A stretch of DNA of 64,000 bases from Hydrogenovibrio sp. SC-1 (lineage in GTDB: Bacteria > Pseudomonadota > Gammaproteobacteria > Thiomicrospirales > Thiomicrospiraceae), in assembly GCF_002848135.1 (NCBI RefSeq), contig NZ_PKGB01000002.1, positions 62,001 to 126,000 on the forward strand, read 5' to 3'. Numbering within the stretch: position 1 is the first letter of the stretch; each line of letters starts with the position of its first letter. Shown piece by piece: positions 9,290 to 19,582 of the stretch. A model generated the notes under the pieces. The model was not told the DNA's origin, searched no databases, and saw only the letters and a list, made by a program, of their open reading frames with translations. The position numbers and the translations under genes were made by a program.

Positions 9290-10452
9290 AAATCCTGGTT
9301 CTCAATGCCGGCAGCTCCTCATTAAAATACAGTTTGTTTTGTGGCAAAGACTCGGAGCTGGCTTCACATGGCATTATTGAAAATCTAACGACTGACCCTA
9401 GCGACAACCGCCAACCCTGCAGAGATTATTCTTGGGCTCTGCAACAGGTTGAAATACAGTTAAAACAGCAAGGACTAGCGACTCATTTGGCAGATTGTGA
9501 TGTGGTCACCCACCGGGTCGTCCATGGTGGCGAACAGTTCCATCAAGCAGTGATGATTGATGACCAAGTCATTACCCAAATTAAGGCTTTGGCCAAGCTC
9601 GCACCCTTGCATAACCCTATCAACTTAATACCCATTCAAACACTTCGCCAAACTCACCCAGAACTCTGCCAGGTTGCAATATTCGATACCGCTTTTCATC
9701 AAACCCTGCCTGAAAAAGCCTATCGATACGCACTGCCCAAATCGCTTTATCAACAACATCAAATACGCCGTTATGGCTTTCATGGCAGCTCTCACCAAGT
9801 CATTTGCAGACGCTATGCAGACCTTAACCAAATTGCATCCAACGAAACCCATGTCATTTCAATCCATCTGGGCAATGGCGCCAGTATTTGTGCCATTGAA
9901 GCGGGAAAAAGTATTGATACCAGTATGGGATTTACCCCTTTAGCCGGACTGATTATGGGCACCCGCAGTGGCGATTTGGATCCTGCCATTCCAATGTATT
10001 TGATCAATCATCTTGACTATTCGGCAGAAGCCGTTGATCAATTACTGAATAAACAAAGTGGGCTATTAGGACTTTCCGGGCATCAAGATATGCGGGAATT
10101 ACTGGCGTTAGCCGAAACTGGGAATAACGATGCCAGCCTAGCTATCGATTGTTTTGTCTATCGCATACAACAACAATTGGGGAGTTATCTTGCCATTATG
10201 GATAAGGTACAAGCTGTGGTATTTACCGGCGGCATTGGCGAACATTCCGCGCAAATACGAGCCAAGGTATTGCAAGGCCTATCCACGCGAATGGGCATAA
10301 AACTCGATGTGCAAGCCAATGAGGCCGTGAGGCCCAATAAAGAAGTTAAAATCAGTCAAGCTAACAGCCCTATCGCCTGCTGGGTCATTCCGACCCAGGA
10401 AGAATGGGAAATGGCTCAACAAACTCTCGCCCTGCTACACAAGGCTCAATAA
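9286..10452 (+). CDS. ackA: Acetate kinase
   Basis: It transfers phosphate between acetyl phosphate and ADP. The 388-residue protein has all the acetokinase signatures: LVLNAGSSSLKYSLF at the N-terminus, HRVVHGG, RYGFHGSSHQ, HLGNGASICAI, MGTRSGDLDPAIP and FTGGIGEHS near the C-terminus. It is the second gene of the pta-ackA operon, overlapping pta by 4 nt, and is followed by a CCAGGCCTGG element and the convergent hem operon. Confidence 0.97.
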   Translation: MKILVLNAGSSSLKYSLFCGKDSELASHGIIENLTTDPSDNRQPCRDYSWALQQVEIQLKQQGLATHLADCDVVTHRVVHGGEQFHQAVMIDDQVITQIKALAKLAPLHNPINLIPIQTLRQTHPELCQVAIFDTAFHQTLPEKAYRYALPKSLYQQHQIRRYGFHGSSHQVICRRYADLNQIASNETHVISIHLGNGASICAIEAGKSIDTSMGFTPLAGLIMGTRSGDLDPAIPMYLINHLDYSAEAVDQLLNKQSGLLGLSGHQDMRELLALAETGNNDASLAIDCFVYRIQQQLGSYLAIMDKVQAVVFTGGIGEHSAQIRAKVLQGLSTRMGIKLDVQANEAVRPNKEVKISQANSPIACWVIPTQEEWEMAQQTLALLHKAQ

Positions 10453-10462
10453 ATGTCATAAA

Positions 10463-10486
10463 GCATCCAGGCCTGGGCATTTTTAT
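10463..10486. terminator. CCAGGCCTGG element followed by a T-tract between ackA and hemY
   Basis: The palindrome CCAGGCCTGG lies at 10467-10476 and is followed by GCATTTTTAT. Unlike the copies at 51 and 17011, the flanking arms here do not pair cleanly beyond the core, so the hairpin is short and its terminator strength is doubtful. It sits in the 50-bp gap between convergent ackA and hemY. Confidence 0.5.
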
Positions 10487-10502
10487 ATGGATTTAGAGTC
10501 CT

Positions 10503-11699
10503 TTAGGGCGTTTTTAAACTAGAAGGTGCTTTATCTTCTAATTGCAGAATGGCTTCTTTATAAGTTAATGCGGCTTCAGATTCCAAACCTTCCGCCTCAT
10601 AACATTTTGCCATTGCATGAAAGGTTTCCAACTCAGGTCGCAATTTTAAACTTTCGGTAAAATAGTGCCGAGCTTGCCCCCACAGCTGACCTCGACAAGC
10701 CAGTCGCCCCAAAGTCAAAAACAATACCGGGTTATGAGGCTGCGACTTTAACCACTTCTCAGCGCGCTTTAAATGGGTAAAGGCTGGGCCAAACTCTATT
10801 CGGCCATATTGATAGGCTAAACGATCATCCCACTGTTTTGACAAGCTTTTTTCAATTATTTCTGACAAGCCCTGCCAATCTGTAAAATGAATTTTCTGTT
10901 CAATATATTCAGCCAAAATCACCGAGTTGAGTTTCTGCGCCTGGGTTAAAGGCTGCCATAATGCTTCTAAGCTCTCCAACTCCGTGGCATGTGCAAGCTT
11001 GCCAGCAATTAAACGGGACTCAAGCGCCAACAGCGCGGGCTTATCCAGCGCTTTGGTTTTTCTCAACTCAGGTAAGAGTTGTGCCAGCGTTTCCCAGTGT
11101 GCTTGAGCTTCTAGCAATTGAGCATATTCATTCAGAATCACAGTATTTTTGGGTGCCTGCTGATGAATTTCAGCCAGAACCACCAATGCCATTTCTGGAT
11201 CTGACGCTTTGATCAAACGCGATTCGACTAAACCAATGGTCACACTTTCTTCTGGAAAAGCTTGCCGTGCTTGATCTAAATACTTGGCTTGCCGATCACT
11301 TGCACCCTGATTATGTGCCATTTTTGCCGCATTTAAATAATGAACCAGTCCCGCATGAGACGTCTTCGCCATTTTAACTAACTGCTTCTCCGCTTGATGC
11401 CAATCACCGTATTCTAGTGCGATTAACCCTTTTGAAAGCGAGGCTTCGGTCTGGTTAAAACGTTTTAATTCTCGTCGATTTCGCCAATAAGCAGGCAGAT
11501 GCCAAATGCCAATAATGAGTCGAATCATGACATAAACTGCAAAGAAACCACCCAAGATCAAGGCTATGCCAAACGTCAGACTGGTTTCTATCACCCAATC
11601 ATGCCACACCATCGAAACTTGGCCGGTATCCATTAAGGCTAACGAGGTTAACCCCGTTGCCAAAATTAACCCTAATGACCATTTAATGAGCCCAGACAT
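10503..11699 (-). CDS. hemY: HemY-family TPR membrane protein
   Basis: The 398-residue protein has two N-terminal membrane segments (about 5-25 and 40-62) and a helical TPR-rich body, as in the proteobacterial HemY N-terminal family. It is not protoporphyrinogen oxidase, despite sharing the name with the Bacillus enzyme. Its function is unproven, but it is conserved in the hemCDXY operon. Its start overlaps the hemX stop by one base, so it is the last gene of hemC-hemD-hemX-hemY. Confidence 0.85.
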   Translation of the reverse strand: MSGLIKWSLGLILATGLTSLALMDTGQVSMVWHDWVIETSLTFGIALILGGFFAVYVMIRLIIGIWHLPAYWRNRRELKRFNQTEASLSKGLIALEYGDWHQAEKQLVKMAKTSHAGLVHYLNAAKMAHNQGASDRQAKYLDQARQAFPEESVTIGLVESRLIKASDPEMALVVLAEIHQQAPKNTVILNEYAQLLEAQAHWETLAQLLPELRKTKALDKPALLALESRLIAGKLAHATELESLEALWQPLTQAQKLNSVILAEYIEQKIHFTDWQGLSEIIEKSLSKQWDDRLAYQYGRIEFGPAFTHLKRAEKWLKSQPHNPVLFLTLGRLACRGQLWGQARHYFTESLKLRPELETFHAMAKCYEAEGLESEAALTYKEAILQLEDKAPSSLKTP

Positions 11700-13042
11700 T
11701 ACGGCGCTCCTGTAATTTGCAGAGGTTGACGCGTTGAAAGGCTATCGGATTCAATCTGTGCCAATAAATCGGTAATGGATTTATTTTGAGGAAAATACTG
11801 AGTCATAAATGCGGATAACGCCTGTTTGGCCGTCATTAATTGGGTTTTGGATCCCATCTCAAGCGCCCAATCAATCCGATCCAAATGCAATAACGCTCTT
11901 TGAATTAATACATCTCGTTGAATCAGCTGTTGAACTTCACTCAATTGCTGCTGTGAATCCCGTTTTTGAATGCTAAATAAGGCCTGAATCTTCTGAAGTA
12001 ACTGCTGCCATGCTGTTATCTGTTGAGCGGGTGTCTCTGTGGATTCAGAAGCTTTGATAGCAGGTTGAGATGTCTCCGATCTTGCCAAGGCTTGTATCTG
12101 GCGAGACAGTTGGTCAATGATCTGTTTTGCTTGCACAACTTTGGCATCTTGCGTTTGTATTCGCTTCAGCTGCGCCATATCCTCACCTATTAGGCGCAAA
12201 AGGGTATTTTTTTGTGACCAATCACTCAGTGCCGCCGCTTGCTCAAGCGCATTGAGTTGTTGCGCAATTGAGGCTGCATCTGCACCCAAAATCCATTGAG
12301 TGTTAATTTGAACAATCCACTGTTGACGCTGAAGCTCACTCAAGGCTGGACTCGTTTGTGATTTTGGCTCGGCTTTAGTTGCATCCACTGTCTGTTCTGT
12401 AGATTGCGCCGCTTTAAAATCTAGCAATTCACCAAGCTGCTGCTTTAGGCCAGATACTTCCTGATTGAATTTTGAGGCCAAAGCATCAACAGTTTGTTGG
12501 ACATCTTGCTGTTGCTGCTCACTGGGAAGCACGGCTTTAACAGTGTCTTCAGAAGACTTCAAAAAACGCTCTGACAAGCTGGAAAGCGATTCAGACATTT
12601 GAGAGACCCGTTCTTTAAGCTGGGTTTCAACAAGCACAATGTCACTTTTTATCTGATCTAAATCGGCTTGGCTAAATGCGGGGGTTTGTTCAGAAGAACT
12701 TAACTGGGCAAGCTGTTGAGCTTGTTTATCAAGTTGTTCTTGAAGCGCTTTCGTAGTATTTTTCAGGTTTTGTTGTTGAATTTGAAGCTGATTGATATGC
12801 TCAATCTGCCAATCTTGTTGACTGGTTTGCCACACCCAATAGCTGCCTAACCCCAATAATGCCAACAGTGAAACTGCAACCAGTTTTTGCATAAACGTCT
12901 TGGGAAGCCATTGCGAAGATGTTTTAAGTTTTGACGCCTTGGTTGATGCAGACGCCTTGGTATCAGGCTGACCATCATCAACAACTTCACCATCAATCAC
13001 TCGTTGAGAGGCTTTGGGGGTAATTGGCTCATCTGATTTCAT
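11699..13042 (-). CDS. hemX: HemX-family protein
   Basis: The 447-residue protein has a polar N-terminal tail, a single membrane segment (about residues 52-72), then a long Gln-rich coiled coil (about 80-140) and a helical domain containing repeated QQ/LQ stretches. This is the architecture of the uroporphyrin-III C-methyltransferase-annotated HemX of E. coli, which lacks a methyltransferase fold and has no established activity. It overlaps hemD by 4 nt and hemY by 1 nt. Confidence 0.85.
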   Translation of the reverse strand: MKSDEPITPKASQRVIDGEVVDDGQPDTKASASTKASKLKTSSQWLPKTFMQKLVAVSLLALLGLGSYWVWQTSQQDWQIEHINQLQIQQQNLKNTTKALQEQLDKQAQQLAQLSSSEQTPAFSQADLDQIKSDIVLVETQLKERVSQMSESLSSLSERFLKSSEDTVKAVLPSEQQQQDVQQTVDALASKFNQEVSGLKQQLGELLDFKAAQSTEQTVDATKAEPKSQTSPALSELQRQQWIVQINTQWILGADAASIAQQLNALEQAAALSDWSQKNTLLRLIGEDMAQLKRIQTQDAKVVQAKQIIDQLSRQIQALARSETSQPAIKASESTETPAQQITAWQQLLQKIQALFSIQKRDSQQQLSEVQQLIQRDVLIQRALLHLDRIDWALEMGSKTQLMTAKQALSAFMTQYFPQNKSITDLLAQIESDSLSTRQPLQITGAP

Positions 13043-13827
13043 GCGCTTAGTTCCTGTTGAATCTGCTTCATTGCACTTAAAATTCCCTGATTACTTTGCT
13101 CAGCCACCACATAAATAGAGCCTCTCCAACCCTTGTATTGTAGCTGGGTTTTGATACGATCACTAAACACAATCAGAGTTTGTAAAACCAACCAGGCCTG
13201 TCCATTTTTGAGCCTTGACAAGGCTTGTTGAAGTGCTTCGATACTGCTTAAGCTAGTCGCCAATATCACAGGATGTTTTGCCTTTTCAAACGCCTGCCAC
13301 GGTTCAACACAAAGTGGCATGGGCTGACGCTTGTATAACACCCATTCAGTGACATTAGCACCCGCTTGGCGTAGTCCTGAAGCTAAGTCTTCTCGCCCGG
13401 CTTCGCCTTTAATAATTAAGCAGTTTTGCGCACTTAAATCTTGTAGTTCCGGTCTTTCTAATAATGATTCGGTAATAAAGGCTTTACCTGGCATCATCGG
13501 CTGCACAGGCCAGTGTTGCAATCGCATGGCTTTAAACGTCGCTTGACCAATCGCATAGGCGGCTTGATGGACGTCAAAAAAAGTTTTACGCCCCTTTAAC
13601 GACTGCCACTGCTCAATCAAATGGTTAACTGCATTTTGACTGATAAAAAAGACCTTATCAAATTGTGTCCACTCATCCAAAGCCGATGGTGGTAACGGCA
13701 CGGACACAATGCTCAATGCCGGACAATTCAAAACCTGAAACCCATGCTGCTGTAATAAGTCGTTTAAGGCGAGCGCTTGATGACTGGGTCGGGTATTGAG
13801 TAATGTCAGTGCATTAGGGGGTGTCAT
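13039..13827 (-). CDS. hemD: Uroporphyrinogen-III synthase
   Basis: It cyclises and inverts ring D of hydroxymethylbilane to form uroporphyrinogen III. The 262-residue protein matches family length and shows the two-domain HemD pattern: [19 protein letters not shown] near the N-terminus, [10 protein letters not shown] and [10 protein letters not shown] later. HemD sequences are poorly conserved, so operon position between hemC (14-nt overlap) and hemX is important evidence. A near-match of the window palindrome (CCAGGCCTGT, 13192-13201) followed by CCATTTTT lies inside it. Confidence 0.93.
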   Translation of the reverse strand: MTPPNALTLLNTRPSHQALALNDLLQQHGFQVLNCPALSIVSVPLPPSALDEWTQFDKVFFISQNAVNHLIEQWQSLKGRKTFFDVHQAAYAIGQATFKAMRLQHWPVQPMMPGKAFITESLLERPELQDLSAQNCLIIKGEAGREDLASGLRQAGANVTEWVLYKRQPMPLCVEPWQAFEKAKHPVILATSLSSIEALQQALSRLKNGQAWLVLQTLIVFSDRIKTQLQYKGWRGSIYVVAEQSNQGILSAMKQIQQELSA

Positions 13828-14743
13828 ACACTTCTTTTAAGATATCCCAAGCACCTTTTTCTAGTAAGGCTTCTGCAACCTGAATACCCAGTGACTCAGG
13901 ATCGTCAATAGCGCCCGTCGCTTCTGAACGCAAAATCGTTGAACCATCCAAAGAACCCACTAAACCTCTTAAGAAGATGCCGTTCTCTTTAAGCTCTGCA
14001 TAAACCCCAATCGGAACCTGACAGCCACCTTCCAAGCGGTGGTTCATAGCCCTTTCTGCACGTGTCCGGATTTCAGTTTCGGAATGATTGAGCACTTTGA
14101 TTAAATCGAGCACTTCCTGGTCTTTTGAAAAATATTCAATCCCTAAAGTTCCCTGAGACACGGCAGGCAAGCATACTTCAGGAGACAATTCATGGCGAAT
14201 ACGCTCTTCCAACTCCAATCTTTTTAAACCAGAAGTTGCCAACACGATGGCATCATATTCTCCGGCATCCAATTTGCCCAAACGCGTGCCAACATTACCA
14301 CGTAAGTCCTTTACCACTAAATCTGGACGTTCTGCCATAAGTTGCGCTTTACGTCGCAAACTGGAGGTTCCTAAAACCGCTCCTTTTGGTAAATCCGAGA
14401 ACTGGCTATATTGATTGGAAACAAACGCATCCGTGGGGGCATGACGTTCTAAAATGGCGCCAAGCGCAAACCCTTCTGGCAATTCCATCGGCACATCTTT
14501 CATCGAATGTACCGCTATATCCGCTTCGCCTGCCATCATACGATCTTCAAGCTCTTTGGTGAAAAGTCCCTTGCCACCAATTTTGGCTAAAGGTACATCT
14601 AAAATTTTATCGCCTTTCGTGGACATCGGCAGTAATTCAACACTTAGGCCAGGATGAAGTCTTTCCAATTCTGCTTTTACAAATTCAGCCTGCCACATTG
14701 CTAATGGACTTTTACGGGTTGCGATTCTAAGTGTTTTTCTCAT
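13814..14743 (-). CDS. hemC: Hydroxymethylbilane synthase (porphobilinogen deaminase)
   Basis: It polymerises four porphobilinogens into hydroxymethylbilane. I place the start at 14743 ([20 protein letters not shown]), because a GGAAGG ribosome site stands 5 nt upstream; the longer frame from 14779 would add 12 unconserved residues. The 309-residue protein keeps the dipyrromethane-cofactor Cys241 in [10 protein letters not shown] and the [11 protein letters not shown] motif (75-85). It is the first gene of the hem operon, and its product feeds HemD directly. Confidence 0.96.
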   Translation of the reverse strand: MRKTLRIATRKSPLAMWQAEFVKAELERLHPGLSVELLPMSTKGDKILDVPLAKIGGKGLFTKELEDRMMAGEADIAVHSMKDVPMELPEGFALGAILERHAPTDAFVSNQYSQFSDLPKGAVLGTSSLRRKAQLMAERPDLVVKDLRGNVGTRLGKLDAGEYDAIVLATSGLKRLELEERIRHELSPEVCLPAVSQGTLGIEYFSKDQEVLDLIKVLNHSETEIRTRAERAMNHRLEGGCQVPIGVYAELKENGIFLRGLVGSLDGSTILRSEATGAIDDPESLGIQVAEALLEKGAWDILKEVYDTP

Positions 14744-14958
14744 ATTGCCTTCCATTATTGGGAACCCCATTCGGTTCAATTAGGTCTCAATGCTGCCTAA
14801 TCATTTTTTAGTGGGTTCCACTTATTTTTCATTAGTTTGATCTGTGGCACCATTTTACTGAAAACCCCTGCCTTTTTCGATAAAATAAGCAATTCGTTTC
14901 TGAAAACGCTGAATGTTTGCTTTTTTTAGATTAATTTCATCTCGAGTTTGGAGGTCAC

Positions 14959-15501
14959 ATGCGATTTTATTTGAGCATTTTTTTGCTTGCATTATTTGCG
15001 CTCACTGCATGCGATCAACCTGCAAAAGCCAATTCGAATGCGTATCCGACCTCCAATTTAAAAGAATTAACGAACCTTGAACAATTAGCAAAACAGGCAC
15101 GTCAACACAACCTGCCAATTTTATTATCTGTTGGGGCGCAATGGTGCGAGTTCTGCCATCAACTCCGAGATGAAGTGTTGTCGCCAATGGCGTTAGGGGG
15201 CGATTATGAAGGCCATTATATGTTTATGCGGTATTTGAGTATTGATGATCACCAGCCCATTGCCGGCGTTAACGGAAAACCGATCATTAAGCACCGGTTG
15301 GCAGAATCTTATGGCGCAGACTTGACGCCCACCGTCATATTTATTGATGGTCATGGCAAAGAAGTCGCAGATAAAATCGTCGGTATTGCCAATATTGAGT
15401 TATTCAGTGCGTTAATTCACAACCGACTGAACCAGGCTTATAAAAACATGGGAAACGCCTTGCGTATTAATGTAATGCCAGGTCAGGATTTATCCCATTA
15501 A
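14959..15501 (+). CDS. Thioredoxin-fold lipoprotein
   Basis: The 180-residue protein begins with a signal peptide ending in a lipobox (LTAC, Cys18), so it is predicted to be a lipoprotein facing the periplasm. A thioredoxin-type active site follows, CEFC (Cys63-Cys66), with the conserved cis-Pro segment LTPTVIFIDG. It resembles SoxW/DsbE-like periplasmic thiol-disulfide proteins, but its redox partner is not evident from its neighbours (hemC divergent, argH downstream). A strong GGAGG ribosome site precedes the ATG. Confidence 0.8.
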   Translation: MRFYLSIFLLALFALTACDQPAKANSNAYPTSNLKELTNLEQLAKQARQHNLPILLSVGAQWCEFCHQLRDEVLSPMALGGDYEGHYMFMRYLSIDDHQPIAGVNGKPIIKHRLAESYGADLTPTVIFIDGHGKEVADKIVGIANIELFSALIHNRLNQAYKNMGNALRINVMPGQDLSH

Positions 15502-15602
15502 TCGACAAAAACCCAACAAGAGTTTTTCCAAAATTCGGTAATGAACCCAGTGAAAATCACTTTTAAAAATTTGCCAATCAACCCAAGAGAGCTAATGATT
15601 GT

Positions 15603-16991
15603 ATGAGTAACCAACATAACCAAGAAAAACTGTCTAGCGCGCGCTTTAGTGAAGCCACTGATGCATTCGTTGAGGCTTTTACCGCCTCAATCCAATTTGA
15701 TCAACGTCTATACCGTCAAGATATCCAGGGTTCTTTAGCACATGCCAAGATGTTACAGGCGGTTGGCATTTTAAATGAAACTGAACTGGAACTGATTCAA
15801 ACCGGGTTGGCGCAAGTTCAATCTGAAATTGAGTCTGGCAAAATGCAGTGGTCAATTAAGCAAGAAGATATTCATATGAATATTGAAGCACGTTTGACAG
15901 ACTTGATTGGGATCACTGGTAAAAAATTGCATACCGGCCGATCACGTAATGATCAGGTCGCAACCGATATTCGTCTATATTTACGCGATGAGATAGATGG
16001 AATTCTGCCGGAAATGAAACGTTTGCAACAAGGCATTTTGCTTTTGGCTGAAAAAGAAGCTGAAACCATTATGCCGGGCTTTACGCACCTGCAAACGGCC
16101 CAACCCGTTACCTTTGGCCACCATATGATGGCCTGGTTTGAAATGATTAAACGCGATGTTGAACGCCTAAAAGATTGCCGTAAAAGAGTGAATACCTCTC
16201 CACTGGGTTCGGCTGCTTTGGCAGGAACAACCTATCCCATTGAACGGGAAATGACCGCTGAATTACTGAGGTTTGAACGCATCTCTGAAAACTCGTTAGA
16301 TGGTGTCTCTGATCGTGACTTCGCAATCGAGTTCACCAGCTTTGCTGCAACCTTCTTAATGCACCTTTCTCGATTCTCTGAAGAATTGGTGTTATGGTCT
16401 TCTGCCCAGTTTCAATTTATTGATTTACCGGATCGGTTTTGCACTGGCTCTTCGATTATGCCGCAAAAGAAAAACCCAGATGTGCCGGAGTTGGTCAGAG
16501 GTAAAACCGGACGGGTTTATGGACATTTAATGAGCTTACTGACGCTGATGAAATCTCAGCCACTGGCCTACAACAAGGACAACCAGGAAGATAAAGAGCC
16601 GTTATTTGACACCATCGATACCGTTAAAGGCTGTTTAAGAGCTTTCGCCGATATGGTGCCCGCCATTATTGTCAATCAGGATGCGACTTATGAAGCTGCT
16701 AAACGAGGCTATGCAACCGCGACTGACTTGGCCGATTACTTGGTTAAAAAAGGTCTGGCTTTCCGAGATGCCCATGAAGTGGTTGGCTTGGCGGTCGCTT
16801 ATGGCTTAAAAAACGGGTTAGATTTATCGGAAATGTCCTTAACCACTTTGCAAGGCTTTCATGACACTATCACCGAAGATGTATTTGACGTTTTAACACT
16901 GGAAGGCTCGGTTGCTGCCAGAAACCATTTAGGTGGCACGGCACCGAACCAAGTGAAACAAGCCATTGAAAGAGCCAAAAAATCACTCTAA
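15603..16991 (+). CDS. argH: Argininosuccinate lyase
   Basis: It is the last enzyme of arginine biosynthesis, splitting argininosuccinate into arginine and fumarate. The 462-residue protein shows [19 protein letters not shown] (about 112-130), the [13 protein letters not shown] segment with the conserved His, and the fumarase/lyase signature [19 protein letters not shown]. It is monocistronic and ends at a strong palindromic terminator. argH beside hemC is also seen in other gammaproteobacteria. Confidence 0.97.
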   Translation: MSNQHNQEKLSSARFSEATDAFVEAFTASIQFDQRLYRQDIQGSLAHAKMLQAVGILNETELELIQTGLAQVQSEIESGKMQWSIKQEDIHMNIEARLTDLIGITGKKLHTGRSRNDQVATDIRLYLRDEIDGILPEMKRLQQGILLLAEKEAETIMPGFTHLQTAQPVTFGHHMMAWFEMIKRDVERLKDCRKRVNTSPLGSAALAGTTYPIEREMTAELLRFERISENSLDGVSDRDFAIEFTSFAATFLMHLSRFSEELVLWSSAQFQFIDLPDRFCTGSSIMPQKKNPDVPELVRGKTGRVYGHLMSLLTLMKSQPLAYNKDNQEDKEPLFDTIDTVKGCLRAFADMVPAIIVNQDATYEAAKRGYATATDLADYLVKKGLAFRDAHEVVGLAVAYGLKNGLDLSEMSLTTLQGFHDTITEDVFDVLTLEGSVAARNHLGGTAPNQVKQAIERAKKSL

Positions 16992-17010
16992 ATAGATAAA
17001 GATTTTAGAT

Positions 17011-17035
17011 AAAATGCCCAGGCCTGGGCATTTTT
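17011..17035. terminator. Perfect palindrome with CCAGGCCTGG; argH/apt bidirectional terminator
   Basis: Bases 17011-17034 form an exact palindrome centred between 17022 and 17023, with AAAATG and CATTTT outer arms and a T-run after it. It sits between convergent argH and apt, so it can serve both. The core 10-mer is at 17018-17027. Confidence 0.8.
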
Positions 17036-17042
17036 AATACCT

Positions 17043-17558
17043 TTAATCGTCAAATTGAATCACTGATCGAACGGTCATCTCATTATATTGAAAGCTGTTG
17101 AGCGCTTTCAGATCGACTAAACAAGCCATCCCTACAACATCGTAACCCACTTTTTCGCATAAAGCCGCGGCAGCGCCCATTGAACCACCCGTTGCAATTA
17201 AATCATCTAAAACCAGAACTCGATTGCCATTGCCTTTTTGCATTTCCAGTTTATCCGATCCATATTCAAGACCATATTCCATTGAAGAATGAATGTTCGG
17301 AAGTTTTCCCGGCTTGCGAACTTTTATAAACCCTTTGTTATGCTTGAAGGCAAGCGCCGAGGCGAAAATAAAGCCTCTGGATTCAATGCCCACGCAATCA
17401 TCGATAGATTCCCATTCCGACTCACTAAAAAGCGCTGACAGTGCGTCTATGGTTTCTACAAAGTGTGTTTTTAGCAGAGGGGAGATGTCCTGAAACAAAA
17501 TACCCGGTTTTGGGAAATCAGGAACGGCTTCTAAATATTGTGCAAGAGGATGACTCAT
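17043..17558 (-). CDS. apt: Adenine phosphoribosyltransferase
   Basis: It salvages adenine to AMP using PRPP. I place the start at 17558 (MSHPLAQYLEAVPDFPKPG) because an AAGGA site precedes that ATG, giving 171 residues, the normal Apt length; a longer frame begins at 17606. The PRPP-binding loop VLVLDDLIATGGSMGAA and the SRGFIFASALA segment are clear. It is convergent with argH and divergent from the orphan at 17658. Confidence 0.95.
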   Translation of the reverse strand: MSHPLAQYLEAVPDFPKPGILFQDISPLLKTHFVETIDALSALFSESEWESIDDCVGIESRGFIFASALAFKHNKGFIKVRKPGKLPNIHSSMEYGLEYGSDKLEMQKGNGNRVLVLDDLIATGGSMGAAAALCEKVGYDVVGMACLVDLKALNSFQYNEMTVRSVIQFDD

Positions 17559-17657
17559 TAATTTTTCCTTTTTAAATTCGTTGTAAAGATTATGACTGAT
17601 AATCACAAATAGGTAAAATGAAATTTGACATTATAATGTGTGATGGAGATGACGAAA

Positions 17658-18077
17658 ATGCAGTTGATGGAAAATAATTATGAACAAAAATTAATGCAAG
17701 CCCTGCCGCCTCATGCACGGGATGTCGCTGATGATTTATTAAATGCTACGTCACTTAAATCATTGCTATCAATGCTTGCAACAAACGCACCGGATAAAAC
17801 CTTACTTTCTCCTAAGAATGTTCCTGGCAGTTTGTGGCTTCCGATCTTAAAAGCGACACTTTTGGCCAAATGTACTTACTTTTTACCAAATGAGCGTTTT
17901 ACATCTGAAGAGATATTGTTTTTAATGAAGACCGCTTGCATGAGTGCAGGCTATCCACTTGGTGAATATCAGTTGCGCGAGATCATGGCGCTGACCAAAA
18001 ATGATATGCCCGTTTTTAATCACTGGCTGATTCAATTTACCCAAAGATTACAAGCCAATAAAACAACGAAAGCTTAA
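17658..18077 (+). CDS. Conserved-looking protein of unknown function
   Basis: I do not recognise this about 139-residue protein. It is mostly helical and soluble in appearance, with no signal peptide, metal motif or membrane segment; it contains an FTSEEILFLMKTACMSAGY stretch suggestive of a helical bundle. A GGAG site at 17645-17648 suits the ATG at 17658, while the open frame extends back to a GTG at 17640. A TATAAT hexamer at 17632-17637 would put transcription start just before the ATG. It is convergent with the pseudokinase gene. Confidence 0.65.
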   Translation: MQLMENNYEQKLMQALPPHARDVADDLLNATSLKSLLSMLATNAPDKTLLSPKNVPGSLWLPILKATLLAKCTYFLPNERFTSEEILFLMKTACMSAGYPLGEYQLREIMALTKNDMPVFNHWLIQFTQRLQANKTTKA

Positions 18078-18099
18078 TTTTGCTGTCAGCGTGTCTAAA

Positions 18100-19482
18100 C
18101 TAAGCACTGACTCCTTTTTGAATTGATGCACTCAGTAACCGTTTAATATTGAGTTGCGCAACTTCGTAGCCCACATTAGCTGCAAGTCCAAACCAAGCAC
18201 GTGCCTTTGCATAATTCTTAACCGTGCCAATTCCTGCCAAGTAAAGCTCACCTAATTTATTCTGTGCCGGTAAATGCCCTCGCATCGCGGCAAAACGATA
18301 AAGTTTAAAGGCTTGTGATAAATTTTGGCTAACCCCTAGCCCTTTCTCAAACAACCGAGCCAAGTTAAAGGCGGCATAAGGATTACCTTTTTCAAAGGCA
18401 TGATGGTAGAGATTCATTGCTTTTATATAGGATTGACGCACCACGATTCCTTTCTCGTACATTAACCCTAGGTTATTTTCTGATCGAGTATAGCCTTGAA
18501 AAGCGCCACTTTCATATAAATTAAATGCCGTTTCTAAGTCCCCAGAAGCTTCATATAAACTGGCTTTCTTAAAAATAGCATACAGATAATGTGCATCTGC
18601 TAGCGCAGTTAAACTGTCTTGAGGAAACCCTTTATCAATCTCTAACTTTTGTTTCCGGATTTTTTTAGGAACCGTTTCATCCTTTAACCACTGTTGTAAT
18701 TCAGCCAGGTCTGGTCGTTTTTCAGGTACTTTTTGGGTCATCCAGATAATGAGCTGTCGCCAGAAGATGGATAATCGATTTATTTTGCTCGGTGAGTGAT
18801 TAGCATGGGCGTAAAGTTGGTCAAATAGATGGGTCGTTTTTTTAAGTCGATAGATGTGTTTTCCGGTCAGCATAAAATATAAACAACAACCGAGCTGATA
18901 AATATCACTAGCATCAATAACTTGGCCATTTAATCTTTCTGGCGCCGTATAAGCTTGATCGCCGACTAAAAGCTCCGTCTCAAACGAAACTAAAGATGGC
19001 ATTGCTGACTTCCAGTTAGTTAAATAATAATGATCCTTGCCAACAATAATATTCTCAGGACGAATATTACTATGAACAAAGCCAACAGAGTGCACCTGTG
19101 CTAGGATAGAAATCATATTCGCTAAAAAAGTTTTGGCTTCTTCAGTTGATAGACCTTTAGATTTTTTAACTTTTTTTGCTAATGTTTGCTTGCCAACATA
19201 ATCAAAAAACTTTAAATAACATCCCTTTTGCTTACGTATTTCATTAAATCTCGGAAAATCTTCATGAAATTGATTCAAGTAATGCATTAAATCTTTTTCA
19301 CGTTGCAACTCAAAATGATTATGAATATCCGTCACAACTCTGACCGATTGTTTTCGATACTGACCCTCATGTAACTGGATCACTTTATAAACGAAAACAG
19401 ATCCTTCTTCGTTTATCAACTGAACATCAGACAAATCGGGCTGCTGGTTCAACAATTCAGTTATTGCTTCTGTTTGTGACAT
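18100..19482 (-). CDS. Protein kinase-like (pseudokinase) protein with Sel1 repeats
   Basis: The 460-residue protein has a eukaryotic-like Ser/Thr kinase fold (about 20-280) followed by Sel1-type TPR-like repeats (about 310-450). Several kinase landmarks remain: a His-x-x-x-x-x-Asn catalytic-loop frame (HSNIRPEN, 137-144), the APE-like TAPERL (179-184) and the later D-x-Y-x-LG helix (DIYQLG). Key catalytic residues are altered: the HRD Asp is Asn139, and the DFG position reads NWK (156-158). The usual VAIK Lys is not obvious. I infer a pseudokinase scaffold rather than an active enzyme. It lies 100 bp downstream of the LapA-like adhesin gene on the same strand. Confidence 0.8.
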   Translation of the reverse strand: MSQTEAITELLNQQPDLSDVQLINEEGSVFVYKVIQLHEGQYRKQSVRVVTDIHNHFELQREKDLMHYLNQFHEDFPRFNEIRKQKGCYLKFFDYVGKQTLAKKVKKSKGLSTEEAKTFLANMISILAQVHSVGFVHSNIRPENIIVGKDHYYLTNWKSAMPSLVSFETELLVGDQAYTAPERLNGQVIDASDIYQLGCCLYFMLTGKHIYRLKKTTHLFDQLYAHANHSPSKINRLSIFWRQLIIWMTQKVPEKRPDLAELQQWLKDETVPKKIRKQKLEIDKGFPQDSLTALADAHYLYAIFKKASLYEASGDLETAFNLYESGAFQGYTRSENNLGLMYEKGIVVRQSYIKAMNLYHHAFEKGNPYAAFNLARLFEKGLGVSQNLSQAFKLYRFAAMRGHLPAQNKLGELYLAGIGTVKNYAKARAWFGLAANVGYEVAQLNIKRLLSASIQKGVSA

Positions 19483-19582
19483 ATCTGATCACCAATGCAT
19501 TTTGTATTAAACACTACAACTTTAGGAGTTCTCGCCAAAAACGTCAACCAAAATGAACATTAATAACAAGAACCCTCCCTGA

